DNA from: JAJZGK01 sp035538795
GTDB lineage: Bacteria; Pseudomonadota; Alphaproteobacteria; Rhodospirillales; Magnetospirillaceae
Direction of reading: 5' to 3'
Assembly (NCBI GenBank): GCA_035538795.1
Contig: DATLJS010000020.1
Coordinates: 248,001 to 312,000 of the forward strand
Length of the DNA stretch: 64,000 nt
Below the pieces are notes generated by a model. It made no database searches and had not been told where the DNA came from. It saw only the letters and a list, made by a program, of their open reading frames with translations. The translations under genes and the position numbers were made by a program. Numbering within the stretch: position 1 is the stretch's first letter; each line of letters starts with the position of its first letter. Below, one piece after another: positions 8,340-16,610 of this stretch.

Positions 8340-9389
8340 TTACCCCCGCTCCCGCTTCACCCGGCCGCCCAGCGTCCAGATGCTTTCCGCCTTGCGCCCC
8401 AGCAGCCAAAAGCTGGCGGCCATCAGGGCGAAGAACACCACCTTGTGGGTGGCGTCCCAGAACAGTTCGAAATAGCGGGTATAGAGATTGATCAGCAGGA
8501 ACGTCAGGCCGAAGCCGCGCAAAATGCCGTCGTCGCGGCGCAGACCGGCGAAGATGGCGGCGCCGGAGGCCAGGGCGAACAAAATCGACCAATGGAACAG
8601 TTCCATCTGATGCACGCCGCCCCAACTGTCCATATCGCCGTAATTGCCGAAAATGGACATCAGCCACAAAGAGACGAACAGATAAAGCAGCCCCATGACC
8701 AGGGTCGCCTTGTGCAATTCCTTAAAACGCCCCACGGCGGGAACCGAGACGGCGGCCAAGGTCAGCAGGCCGCCAAACAGAACGAAGCGCAAGGGGTAGT
8801 TCATTCCCAGATAATAGGCCCCCCAGCCCGAGGCATAGCCGGTTTCCGCTCCCAACCAGCCGCCCAGCGACAAAAGGGCGAACAGCCAGATCAGATTCGA
8901 ACCCAGGCCGTAGCCGACCGCGGCGTAGATCAGGAAGCTGAGGAGAACCAGATAAGAGACGTTGGGATCGTCCGACGAAACCATGTCCCCCAGCAGATAA
9001 ACGGCGACAGCCGTCGACAGCACTCCCAGGAACAGAATCGCCTCGTTGCTGAAGCGCAGATGCGGACGGGCTTTCATGCGCCGCGCGCCAAAACCGTAGA
9101 ACAGCGCGGCGAGAACGGCGAAGAACACCACCTTGCCCAGGGCGGAAACCGAGATGAGCCGCTGAATCAGCTCCATCAGATAATCGTCGGCGAACAGCGA
9201 AATCACCGATACCGCCAGGCACAAGACGGCCACCAGAAAAGCGATAGCCGCCAACCGTTTCCAGTCGAAAGCGATTTCCTCGATACTGCCGCTCAGACGC
9301 CCCGCCAAATCTTCATCGACCAGACCGCCGTCAGCCCAAGCCGTGATGGCCCGGCGCAGAATCCTGGCCTCTTTCTGCCGCACCTGCAT
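8340..9389 (-). CDS. DUF2157-like polytopic membrane protein
   Basis: A 349-residue protein with a cytoplasmic N-terminal helix region (LRRAITAWADGGLVDEDLAGRL) typical of DUF2157 proteins, followed by roughly nine or ten hydrophobic segments from about residue 45 to residue 330 and a short basic C-terminus. DUF2157 members are uncharacterised membrane proteins; some are fused to or sit beside GDYXXLXY proteins, which I do not see here. It stands alone, with a strong terminator hairpin just upstream that belongs to the preceding gene. Function unknown. Confidence 0.65.
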   Translation of the reverse strand: MQVRQKEARILRRAITAWADGGLVDEDLAGRLSGSIEEIAFDWKRLAAIAFLVAVLCLAVSVISLFADDYLMELIQRLISVSALGKVVFFAVLAALFYGFGARRMKARPHLRFSNEAILFLGVLSTAVAVYLLGDMVSSDDPNVSYLVLLSFLIYAAVGYGLGSNLIWLFALLSLGGWLGAETGYASGWGAYYLGMNYPLRFVLFGGLLTLAAVSVPAVGRFKELHKATLVMGLLYLFVSLWLMSIFGNYGDMDSWGGVHQMELFHWSILFALASGAAIFAGLRRDDGILRGFGLTFLLINLYTRYFELFWDATHKVVFFALMAASFWLLGRKAESIWTLGGRVKRERG

Positions 9390-9406
9390 GCTATTCCCCC
9401 CCCCTT

Positions 9407-9456
9407 TGAAAACTTAAAGGCCGGTTCCGGGGGGGAAGCCCCCCCCGGAACCGGCC
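9407..9456 (-). terminator. Strong 17-bp terminator hairpin
   Basis: GGCCGGTTCCGGGGGGG (9419-9435) pairs perfectly with 9440-9456 across a 3-4 base loop. On the minus strand it is followed by TTTAAGTTTTC. It sits 23 bases past the stop of the gene at 9479-9751, which it should terminate. Confidence 0.85.
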
Positions 9457-9478
9457 CGATGACGAACGGCTGAAAAGA

Positions 9479-9751
9479 TCAGGCCACCTTGGCGGCGCGC
9501 CGGCTGGCGCCCTTGCCGCCCAGCGCCGGAAGGTCCGGCCGGTCGGGCATGCCGCGATAGGACAGAGCCCATTTCAAGGCCGCCAGATCGTCGGCCTGTT
9601 CAAAAAAGATCATGTAGCTTTTGGTTTCCAGATCTTCCGAGATTTCGTCCAGACGGATGTCCCACGCCCCCTCGGCGTTACGGTCCAGCCAATCCTCGAT
9701 ATTGCTGATGCGGGCGGTCTTCAGCCGCAGCCCATGGCGATAATCGGCCAT
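9479..9751 (-). CDS. Hypothetical 90-residue acidic/basic protein
   Basis: Product MADYRHGLRLKTARISNIEDWL... of 90 residues, with no signal peptide or membrane segment. A central acidic part (RLDEISEDLETKSYMIFFEQADDLAALKWALSY) could fold as alpha/beta, and a basic alanine/lysine tail (GGKGASRRAAKVA) follows. Family not recognised. It has its own terminator and an upstream inverted repeat (9845-9882), so it looks like a separately regulated single gene. Confidence 0.6.
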   Translation of the reverse strand: MADYRHGLRLKTARISNIEDWLDRNAEGAWDIRLDEISEDLETKSYMIFFEQADDLAALKWALSYRGMPDRPDLPALGGKGASRRAAKVA

Positions 9752-9844
9752 AGTGTCCGTGTCCTCTGCCTATCCTGCGCTTGCTTTGCCCCTTGGCGGC
9801 GACCCGACAGGATCGCGCAGACGGCGGGTGCGCATGGTCTTTCA

Positions 9845-9882
9845 TGATTAACCCACGACATATATTACAAATAAGTTAATCA
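9845..9882. promoter_or_regulatory. Perfect 8-bp inverted repeat, possible operator
   Basis: TGATTAAC (9845-9852) and GTTAATCA (9875-9882) are perfect reverse complements with centres 30 bases apart, about three helical turns, flanking an A/T-rich core. It lies about 95 bases upstream of the gene starting at 9751 (minus strand). A dimer or pair-of-dimers site is plausible; no known regulator is assigned. Confidence 0.4.
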
Positions 9883-9931
9883 CGAACCGACGCAAACGCC
9901 GCCCGCCTCAAGCCGGATTTTCCCGTCCGCT

Positions 9932-10507
9932 TTAAGTGTGGAAATCCATCGAGTTGGAATTGGGCCTTTCATCCTCGCGGAACAGCTCGTTCTTCATGAT
10001 GGCCATCAGCTGAAGAAAGCGTTCGTCGTTGGGACCGACAACCTGGGTACGGCCGGTGATTTCCGTGACGGCGCGGCCCGCCACGCAGAACGCCGCCACC
10101 GCGCGCACCTCGCCCGCCGGAGCCGGCTGCTGGTCGGCCCGGCCGTCACAAAGGTTCTGGCCGCCCATCACGTTGGCCGGATTGAACAGGAAGACCACCC
10201 GGTAATTGCTTTTGGCCGTGTCGTTCGGCGCCAGGGTCAGATGGGTCGCCGGACGCATGATCGGACTTTGCAGGGCGGCTTCCACCTTGTGGGCGAAATC
10301 GGTGCCGCTCATCTGCCCGGCGAAGGCGTTGCCCTGCACTTCGAGTTTCAGATCCCTGTCCGCCGCGCCATAGCCGTAAAGCGCGGAAATCTGCACGCTT
10401 CGCGATCCCGGACTGTAGGTCAAGGGGCCGGAACAGCCCCCCAGCAACAGCAAACCGGCCGCGGCGGAGGCGGCCAGGGACGCGGACAGGGTAAAAGGTT
10501 TGCGCAT
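9932..10507 (-). CDS. Hypothetical lipoprotein
   Basis: The ATG at 10507 has an AAGGAG ribosome site and gives 191 residues, beginning MRKPFTLSASLAASAAAGLLLLGGCSG with a clear lipobox (LLGG-C). Asp is absent at +2 (it is Ser), so outer-membrane sorting is likely if Lol rules apply. The mature part is hydrophilic, with two further cysteines (NLCDGRAD and AAFCVAG) that could form a disulfide. I do not recognise the family; no catalytic motif is obvious. An in-frame start 54 bases upstream would add a basic leader and is less likely. Confidence 0.7.
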   Translation of the reverse strand: MRKPFTLSASLAASAAAGLLLLGGCSGPLTYSPGSRSVQISALYGYGAADRDLKLEVQGNAFAGQMSGTDFAHKVEAALQSPIMRPATHLTLAPNDTAKSNYRVVFLFNPANVMGGQNLCDGRADQQPAPAGEVRAVAAFCVAGRAVTEITGRTQVVGPNDERFLQLMAIMKNELFREDERPNSNSMDFHT

Positions 10508-10671
10508 AATCTTATCTCCTTGGCCCTCGACTTTAAAACGTTTGGAGACGGCTTTCATCACGTCAGTTTTTTTACCGAAAGCGATTCTTCGCGCCCGGGA
10601 TCGCCCGCTGCGGCGTATAACTAACGACCGAGCAATCGCCTATCACCAAATGATGGATCTGGGGCCTTCAA

Positions 10672-10884
10672 ATGGCTGATGAAATTTTTCCCGATAACCG
10701 GCCGAAGACGCCGCCTTCCGAAGAAGAGCCGCTGTTGCGTCAGTGGACCGGCCAGCCGGACGCGAAAGCCATACCGGTACCGCTGCGCATTCCATCCCTG
10801 GCCGAGTTGGAGCGCATGCTGGTGATTCTCGCCATGGTCAACCGCTGGGGCGACGAAGACGCCTTGCCGCCGGTCATGAACTGA
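10672..10884 (+). CDS. Hypothetical 70-residue protein
   Basis: Short protein MADEIFPDNRPKTPPSEEEPLL... with a proline/glutamate-rich disordered first half and a helix-forming second half (PSLAELERMLVILAMVNRWG). No signal peptide. It ends about 85 bases before the ErpA-like gene on the same strand and may share its transcript. The ribosome site is weak, so the gene is only moderately supported. Confidence 0.5.
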   Translation: MADEIFPDNRPKTPPSEEEPLLRQWTGQPDAKAIPVPLRIPSLAELERMLVILAMVNRWGDEDALPPVMN

Positions 10885-10969
10885 TCCCCCCTTTCATTTT
10901 CCCCCTCCCCGCCCCAGATATGACGGGGCTATGATGCCCCCGTCCCTATTCTGCTGGAGCCCGATTGCG

Positions 10970-11323
10970 ATGGACGACGTCGCCCCCGTTCTTGAACGCA
11001 TTGTCAACCTGACCGAAAACGCCGCCCGGCGGGTCAACAAGCTAAAGCAGATGGAAGGCAACGACGCCTTGATGCTGCGCCTGTCGGTCAATGGCGGCGG
11101 CTGTTCGGGCTTTTCCTACAACTTCGCGCTGGACGACAAGATGAACGAAGACGACCAGCGCTTCGAAGCCCACGGCATCACGTTGCTGGTGGACGAAACC
11201 TCGCTGGACCTGCTGGCCGGCTCGACCGTCGATTTCGTCGAAGACTTGGTGGGAAGCGCCTTCCAGGTCAAGAATCCCAACGCCAGCTCGACCTGCGGCT
11301 GCGGCAGCAGCTTCTCGGTTTAA
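10970..11323 (+). CDS. erpA: Iron-sulfur cluster insertion protein (ErpA/IscA family)
   Basis: A-type carrier that delivers Fe-S clusters to apoproteins. From the ATG at 10970 it has 117 residues. The three family cysteines are present: C45 in NGGGCSGFSY and C109/C111 in the C-terminal TCGCGSSF motif. The opening LTENAARRVNKLKQ is typical of the HesB fold. The start was chosen over an upstream ATG at 10931 because the extra 13 residues lack family similarity. A client pool exists nearby (hydrogenases, formate dehydrogenase, IlvD), but no isc/suf genes adjoin it. Confidence 0.9.
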   Translation: MDDVAPVLERIVNLTENAARRVNKLKQMEGNDALMLRLSVNGGGCSGFSYNFALDDKMNEDDQRFEAHGITLLVDETSLDLLAGSTVDFVEDLVGSAFQVKNPNASSTCGCGSSFSV

Positions 11324-11345
11324 GGCCGGCGGAGCGCAGCCCCGG

Positions 11346-12035
11346 TCACTTCGCCGCCTTCCAGTTTCGGCACCCCGATTGCCTTTGCTCGTTGCGATAG
11401 GCGTCGGGGGTGTCGATCTGACCGTTGCGGTATTTCAGCTCCATCTGCAATTGCTGGATTTCGGGCCTGGCGTAGGTATTCAGCCGCCGGGCCAACAGAT
11501 CCTTGTCGGTGGTCGGCCCCGACAACGGCAAAGGCGTGCTTTCGCGAATACCGTCCATCAGCGCCCGGCGCACCGCGCCGGCATGCGCCCGCAGACTGGT
11601 CAGGTTGATCTCCACATGGCGCCGTTCGTGCGTCAGGATGGCGTTATATTCGCAGCTTCCCTCGGGGTAATCCGCCGCCACGTAGACCCGCTGCTCGGGC
11701 ATGCCCAGGCGGGCCGTCACCTTGTTGAGCCACAGACAGACATGGCCGTCGCTGAACCGCTGTTCCCGCCAACTGGCGCCGACCACCAACTGGTCGCTGG
11801 TGATGGTGATGCCTTGCAGCGACCAGCCGGGCGGGGCCCGCTCCATATGGCCGTCGATGCGCGGCAGCCCGAACAGATCGACGTCGTGGTGCAGCACCAT
11901 CTTCGGCTCGATCACCTGAAAATCCAGCACCGGATCAGCCAGACCGGCCGGCCGCGGACAGGCCGGCACAGCCGAAGCCGCACCGGACCATGCCAGCATG
12001 ATCAGGCAGAAAGCCGCCCCCAGAAGCCGATCCAT
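11346..12035 (-). CDS. Secreted protein with HExxH motif, putative zinc metalloprotease-like
   Basis: A 229-residue protein with a Sec signal peptide (MDRLLGAAFCLIMLAWSGAASA, then VPACP). The stretch ILTHERRHVEINL contains an HExxH motif near the middle of the mature chain, the signature of many zinc peptidases. A third zinc ligand is not obvious. Four cysteines suggest disulfides in the periplasm. It resembles DUF922-type predicted proteases in layout, but I cannot confirm the family. It is convergent with erpA (22 bases between stops) and divergent from xthA. Confidence 0.6.
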   Translation of the reverse strand: MDRLLGAAFCLIMLAWSGAASAVPACPRPAGLADPVLDFQVIEPKMVLHHDVDLFGLPRIDGHMERAPPGWSLQGITITSDQLVVGASWREQRFSDGHVCLWLNKVTARLGMPEQRVYVAADYPEGSCEYNAILTHERRHVEINLTSLRAHAGAVRRALMDGIRESTPLPLSGPTTDKDLLARRLNTYARPEIQQLQMELKYRNGQIDTPDAYRNEQRQSGCRNWKAAK

Positions 12036-12073
12036 CCCTTTCGCCCCGCCCCTTTGGCTGTTAGCATGCCCCT

Positions 12074-12847
12074 ATGATCAAGATCGCCACATGGAACGTC
12101 AATTCCGTCAAAGCCCGCCTGGACCATTTGCTGCAATGGCTGGAGCTGGCCAAGCCCGACGTGGTCCTGTTGCAGGAACTGAAATGCGTCGAATCCGAGT
12201 TCCCCACCCTGGAGCTGGAAAGCCGGGGCTGGCATTTGGCGGTGCGGGGTCAGAAAACCTATAACGGCGTAGCCGTGCTGTCGCGTCTGCCCATTATCGA
12301 GGAATGGCGGGAACTGGACGGCGATGCCGGCGAAGCCCGCTATATCGAGGTGACGCTGGAGGGTGGCCTGCGCGTCGCCTCGATCTATGTGCCCATGGGG
12401 CAATCCACCGATTCCGAAAAATTTCCCTTCAAGCTGGGCTTTCTCGACGGCGTGCGGGCCAGGGCCTGGGAATTGCTGGAACAGGAAATTCCCTTCGTGC
12501 TGGGCGGCGACTACAACGTCGCTCCCGACGCCGCCGACGTCTTCGACGTTTCCGCCATGGAAGGCCAGGTTCTGTTCACCCTTGAGGAACGCAAGCGCTT
12601 CCGCCGCCTGCTCAACATCGGCCTGACCGACGCCTTCCGCGCCCTCAACCCGGAACCGGCCCAGTTTTCCTGGTGGGATTACCGGGGCGGCGCCTGGCCG
12701 CGCAATCTGGGCCTCAGGATCGACCACTTGCTGCTGTCGCCCCAGGCCGCCGACCGGTTGGCGGCGTCGGGCATCGACAAGTCTCCGCGCGGCTGGGAAA
12801 AAGCTTCGGACCACACGCCGGTATGGTGCGAATTGAGAGACGCGTAA
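12074..12847 (+). CDS. xthA: Exodeoxyribonuclease III
   Basis: Mg-dependent AP endonuclease/3'-exonuclease of base excision repair. The 257-residue product starts MIKIATWNVNSVKARLDHLLQWL, the family N-terminus, and shows LLQELKC (metal-binding Glu), GGDYNVAP (active-site Asp/Asn), SWWDYRG and the terminal SDHTPVWCEL with the catalytic Asp-His pair. Length is usual for the family. It is followed by a bidirectional terminator and shares a 38-base divergent gap with the HExxH protein gene. Confidence 0.95.
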   Translation: MIKIATWNVNSVKARLDHLLQWLELAKPDVVLLQELKCVESEFPTLELESRGWHLAVRGQKTYNGVAVLSRLPIIEEWRELDGDAGEARYIEVTLEGGLRVASIYVPMGQSTDSEKFPFKLGFLDGVRARAWELLEQEIPFVLGGDYNVAPDAADVFDVSAMEGQVLFTLEERKRFRRLLNIGLTDAFRALNPEPAQFSWWDYRGGAWPRNLGLRIDHLLLSPQAADRLAASGIDKSPRGWEKASDHTPVWCELRDA

Positions 12848-12872
12848 ACCGCTCCAACCGCTCCGAAAAACG

Positions 12873-12906
12873 AAAAAAGCCCCCGGTCCGCGGCCGGGGG
12901 CTTTTT
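12873..12906. terminator. Bidirectional rho-independent terminator
   Basis: GCCCCCGG (12879-12886) pairs with CCGGGGGC (12894-12901), with TTTTT on the plus strand (12902-12906) and six Ts on the minus strand (12873-12878). It serves xthA on plus and the gene ending at 12926 on minus. Confidence 0.9.
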
Positions 12907-12925
12907 CATGTAAAAGTCGTTCCGC

Positions 12926-13327
12926 CTACTTGAACCAGAACAGCATCGAGACATTTTCCGCGCAGGCGCCGCCCACGACCTGAATGCGTTCGAAGGCTTT
13001 TTCCAGTTCGGGGTGGCGTTCCAGACCCTTGCAGGCGCGTTCGCTCAGTCCATTGACGACCACGGCGGCTTCGGTCCCGGCGTTGGCGCTGGTCAGCGAC
13101 ACCTGCCCGACCACGCCCTTCGATTTCAGGTGCTCTTCCAGGCCGTCGCTGATCTTGGCGTCGACGTAATTGCCGTTTTCCTGGCTGGCGGCCAGGGCGT
13201 CGCTCTTGGCGTTGAGGATGACCAACGGCCAGTCCATGGTGGCGCCGAAGAAGACATACAGACGCCATACGACGCCGGCGGCGATGACGGCGGCAACCAA
13301 CCAGACGACCAGCTTACGGGTATTCAT
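12926..13327 (-). CDS. Hypothetical membrane-anchored protein
   Basis: From the ATG at 13327 (GGAAGGTG just upstream) the product has 133 residues: MNTRKLVVWLVAAVIAAGVVWRLYVFFG forms an N-terminal signal anchor, followed by a soluble domain. Two cysteines (RACKGLERH and GGACAEN) may form a disulfide outside the membrane. The C-terminal pattern faintly recalls minor pilin globular domains, but no prepilin cleavage motif is present, so I do not assign it. It follows the hemerythrin-REC gene by 21 bases and is probably co-transcribed. Confidence 0.65.
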   Translation of the reverse strand: MNTRKLVVWLVAAVIAAGVVWRLYVFFGATMDWPLVILNAKSDALAASQENGNYVDAKISDGLEEHLKSKGVVGQVSLTSANAGTEAAVVVNGLSERACKGLERHPELEKAFERIQVVGGACAENVSMLFWFK

Positions 13328-13348
13328 GGACACCTTCCTGATAAGAGA

Positions 13349-14212
13349 TCAGCCGCGGCGGGCGGCCATGGCCCTTTGGACCGATTGCAGAAGATCGCGG
13401 GCGGACACCGGCTTTTCCAGGAAATCGTCGACCCCGGCGGCGCGGGCCTGAGCGCGGACGTCGTCGGTGCAGCGGGCGGTGACCATGATGATGCCGACAT
13501 TGGCCATGATGGGATCCAGGGAACTGCGGACCCGATCGACGAACTCGACGCCGTTGACGCCATCCATCCACCAGTCGGTGATCACCAGATCGAACGGCTG
13601 ACGCCCCAGCAGATCCAAGCCTTTCAGCGCGTTGTCCTCGGTCTTGACGATGCCGACGCCGACGCCGCTGAGAACCGTCTCCATCAGGATGCGGAAATGG
13701 GCGTTGTCGTCCACCACCAGCACGCGGAAGGTGCTCCAGTCGATCTGCCCGCTTTTGGACGAGCCGCGCAGATCGGCGATGTTGACCGCTTCCGCCGCGT
13801 CATAGGCCGCCTGATTGCCCAAGGCGAAGCGGGTATAGGGCATATCGTGGCGCAGAATGTGATCGACCAGCCAGTCCTCCAGAAATTTCTGGATATCCTG
13901 GGCACGGACGCTGCCGGGAGCGGCCTCGAAGCGGCGCAGAACCTCGCGGACCTGCTCGGTCAGCCTGGAATGCAGGGCTTTGTGAACGTCGAGGCCGGGA
14001 TAGCCGGCCTCGGCCATCAAGGCTTCCTCGCGCTTGAAGTGATAGTCGGTGTAATCCGCCAGAACCTTCAGGATGCTGCCCAAGGCGCCGTATTCGTCCA
14101 GACCGCCGATGCAGGCGTGAACCTGATTGATCAGGCTGACCAGGGTCTTGTGATCGGCATCCACCAACGGGATGCCGGTTTCCATACGCTCTTGCCACTC
14201 GATATACGCCAT
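13349..14212 (-). CDS. Bacteriohemerythrin domain fused to a response-regulator receiver domain
   Basis: A 287-residue two-domain protein. Residues 1-130 form a bacteriohemerythrin with the full di-iron ligand set in place: H21, H58, E62, H77, H81, H118, D123. Residues 160-285 form a CheY-like receiver with the acidic pair VVDDN, phospho-acceptor D213 in ITDWWMDG, T245 and K267 (LEKPVS). There is no output domain. Hemerythrin binds O2 or responds to redox/NO, so O2-coupled signalling through a diffusible receiver is inferred. No histidine kinase adjoins it; a small membrane protein gene follows on the same strand. Confidence 0.88.
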   Translation of the reverse strand: MAYIEWQERMETGIPLVDADHKTLVSLINQVHACIGGLDEYGALGSILKVLADYTDYHFKREEALMAEAGYPGLDVHKALHSRLTEQVREVLRRFEAAPGSVRAQDIQKFLEDWLVDHILRHDMPYTRFALGNQAAYDAAEAVNIADLRGSSKSGQIDWSTFRVLVVDDNAHFRILMETVLSGVGVGIVKTEDNALKGLDLLGRQPFDLVITDWWMDGVNGVEFVDRVRSSLDPIMANVGIIMVTARCTDDVRAQARAAGVDDFLEKPVSARDLLQSVQRAMAARRG

Positions 14213-14245
14213 AATGTGCCGTCCCCGCTCCCCGGCCCGTTCCCC

Positions 14246-16105
14246 TTAGGCCTTCCGCTCCAACTGCGAGACGTCGCGCACGGCACCCTTGGCGGCACTG
14301 GTGGTCATGGCGGCATAGGCCCGCAGGGCCTGTGACACCTGACGGTCGCGCTTCACCGGCTTCCAGGCGGCTGCGCCTTTGGCTTCCATGGCTTCGCGGC
14401 GACGGGCCAGCACCTCGTCGGAGACGCGGACGGCGATCTTGCGGTTGGGAATGTCGATGTCGATGATGTCGCCGGCCTCCACCAGACCGATGGCGCCGCC
14501 CTCGGCGGCCTCCGGCGAGACGTGCCCGATGGACAGGCCGGACGTGCCGCCCGAGAAACGCCCGTCGGTGATCAGGGCGCAGGCCTTGCCCAAGCCGCGG
14601 CTCTTCAGATAGCTGGTGGGATAGAGCATTTCCTGCATGCCGGGGCCGCCCTTGGGGCCTTCATAGCGCACCAGCACCACGTCGCCCGCCTTGACGTCGC
14701 CGCCCAGAATCTTGGCCACGGCCTCGTCCTGGCTTTCGCAGATCACCGCGGGGCCGGAAAACACCAGATTGTTGGCGTCGACGCCCGCAGTTTTGACGAT
14801 GCAGCCTTCCAGCGCGATGTTGCCGAACAGAACGGCCAGACCGCCGTCCCTGCTGTGGGCGTGGTCCAGATCGCGGATGACGCCCTTGGCGCGGTCCTTG
14901 TCCAGGCTGCCGTAACGGGCCGACTGGCTGAAGGCCTCGGTGGTGCGCACGCCGCCGGGCGCGGCCCGGTACAGCACTTCGACCGCCGCCTCGTCGGTAC
15001 GCATGACGTCCCATTTGTCGATGGCCGAGCCCAGGGTCTTGGCGTGCACGGTCTTGACGTCGCGGTTGATCAGACCGGCGCGGTCCAGTTCGCCGAGAAT
15101 GCCGAAAATGCCGCCGGCGCGGTGCACGTCCTCCATGTGGACGTCGGGCACCGAAGGAGCCACCTTGCTCAGGTTCGGCACGCGGCGGCTCAGCCGGTCG
15201 ATGTCGGCCATGGTGAAGTTGACGCCCGCCTCGTTGGCGGCAGCCAGCAGATGCAACACGGTGTTGGTGGAACCGCCCATGGCGATGTCCAGCGTCATGG
15301 CGTTCTCGAAGGCGGCGAAGGTGGCGATGGAACGCGGCAAGGCACCAGCGTCGTCATGCTCGTAATAGCGGCGGGCCAGCTCGACGGCCAGACGACCGAC
15401 CTCCAGGAACAGTTCCTTGCGGTCGGCGTGGGTCGCCACCAGCGAACCGTTGCCCGGCAGCGACAAGCCCAAAGCCTCGGTCAGGCAATTCATGGAATTG
15501 GCGGTGAACATGCCCGAGCACGAGCCGCAGGTCGGACAAGAGGAGCGTTCATACGAGGTCACGTCGGAATCGCTGACCTTGTCGTCGGCGGCGGCGATCA
15601 TGGCGTCGATCAGGTCGACGGCATGGGTCTTGCCGTCGGACAGCTTGACCTTGCCGGCCTCCATCGGCCCGCCCGAAACGAACACCGCCGGGATGTTCAG
15701 GCGCATGGCGGCCATCAGCATGCCGGGAGTGATCTTGTCGCAATTGGAAATGCAGACCATGGCGTCGGCACAGTGGGCGTTGACCATGTATTCGACCGAA
15801 TCGGCGATGATCTCGCGCGACGGCAGCGAATAAAGCATGCCGGCATGGCCCATGGCGATACCGTCGTCGATGGCGATGGTGTTGAATTCCTTGGCGACGC
15901 CGCCGGCCTGCTCAATCTCGCGGGCGACCATCTGCCCCAGATCCTTCAGGTGCACATGCCCCGGCACGAACTGGGTGAAGGAGTTTACGACGGCGATAAT
16001 CGGCTTGCCGAAATCCGCGTCCGTCATGCCGGTCGCGCGCCACAGGCCGCGGGCACCGGCCATGTTGCGGCCGTGGGTGGACGTACGGGAACGATATTCG
16101 GGCAT
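14246..16105 (-). CDS. ilvD: Dihydroxy-acid dehydratase
   Basis: Converts 2,3-dihydroxy-3-methylvalerate and -isovalerate to the 2-keto acids of isoleucine and valine synthesis. The 619-residue product starts MPEYRSRTSTHGRNMAGARGLWRATG and shows family motifs: the cluster cysteines in CISNCDKITPGM and SSCPTCGSCSGMFTANSMN, and GRFSGGTSGLSIGHVSPEAAEGG near the C-terminus. Length is usual for the long bacterial form. It stands apart from other branched-chain genes. Confidence 0.96.
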   Translation of the reverse strand: MPEYRSRTSTHGRNMAGARGLWRATGMTDADFGKPIIAVVNSFTQFVPGHVHLKDLGQMVAREIEQAGGVAKEFNTIAIDDGIAMGHAGMLYSLPSREIIADSVEYMVNAHCADAMVCISNCDKITPGMLMAAMRLNIPAVFVSGGPMEAGKVKLSDGKTHAVDLIDAMIAAADDKVSDSDVTSYERSSCPTCGSCSGMFTANSMNCLTEALGLSLPGNGSLVATHADRKELFLEVGRLAVELARRYYEHDDAGALPRSIATFAAFENAMTLDIAMGGSTNTVLHLLAAANEAGVNFTMADIDRLSRRVPNLSKVAPSVPDVHMEDVHRAGGIFGILGELDRAGLINRDVKTVHAKTLGSAIDKWDVMRTDEAAVEVLYRAAPGGVRTTEAFSQSARYGSLDKDRAKGVIRDLDHAHSRDGGLAVLFGNIALEGCIVKTAGVDANNLVFSGPAVICESQDEAVAKILGGDVKAGDVVLVRYEGPKGGPGMQEMLYPTSYLKSRGLGKACALITDGRFSGGTSGLSIGHVSPEAAEGGAIGLVEAGDIIDIDIPNRKIAVRVSDEVLARRREAMEAKGAAAWKPVKRDRQVSQALRAYAAMTTSAAKGAVRDVSQLERKA

Positions 16106-16281
16106 GACCTGGATCCTTCACGCAAAGCGACTTTGGCGGTGAACATAGCCCCACCGCGCCGCTTAGGAAAGAGAGCAAGCCATCTATTTCTTTCAAGAAT
16201 GCGGCCCAGCCGCCCTTATTCCGCCATAATCCACTGGAAAGAGTAAGGAAAAGCAGCTCAATCCATCAGGGGAACCCGTTC

Positions 16282-16551
16282 ATGATCCACCGCGCCGCCG
16301 CCATCGCCTGCCTGCTCTGCTGCCTGACCGGGGCAGCCGGAGCCGAAGAAAGCTTCGCTCCCGACAAAAAGGTCGAGGCCGATGTCAGCGCCTGCCTGAC
16401 CGACGCCCGCACCAAGGCGCCCGACAACGTCGCCCACGACCGCCGCGTCATTCTGGCCACCACCTGCATCTGCAACAGCCACAAGGAGCTTTGCCGCAGC
16501 GGCATGCCCCAGGACGGCCACCTGCGCGAACGGGTCAGCGAGGATAAGTGA
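16282..16551 (+). CDS. Small secreted cysteine-containing hypothetical protein
   Basis: An 89-residue product with a Sec signal peptide (MIHRAAAIACLLCCLTGAAGA, then EESF). The mature 68 residues contain four cysteines (ACLTDA, TTCICNSHKELCRSG) that could bind metal or form disulfides. AGGGGAA lies 8 bases before the ATG. Family not recognised. It is convergent with the chemoreceptor gene. Confidence 0.65.
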   Translation: MIHRAAAIACLLCCLTGAAGAEESFAPDKKVEADVSACLTDARTKAPDNVAHDRRVILATTCICNSHKELCRSGMPQDGHLRERVSEDK

Positions 16552-16584
16552 AAAAAGAAAGGGGAGCGGCGCCTCCGCTCCCCT
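16551..16584 (-). terminator. Terminator between convergent genes
   Basis: AGGGGAGCGG (16560-16569) pairs with CCGCTCCCCT (16575-16584). On the minus strand the stem is followed by a T-rich run (TTCTTTTTTC), so it terminates the chemoreceptor gene that stops at 16611. A weaker plus-strand T-rich run may also serve the gene ending at 16551. Confidence 0.85.
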
Positions 16585-16610
16585 GCTCTTTCCTGGTGCG
16601 CCGACTTGCG

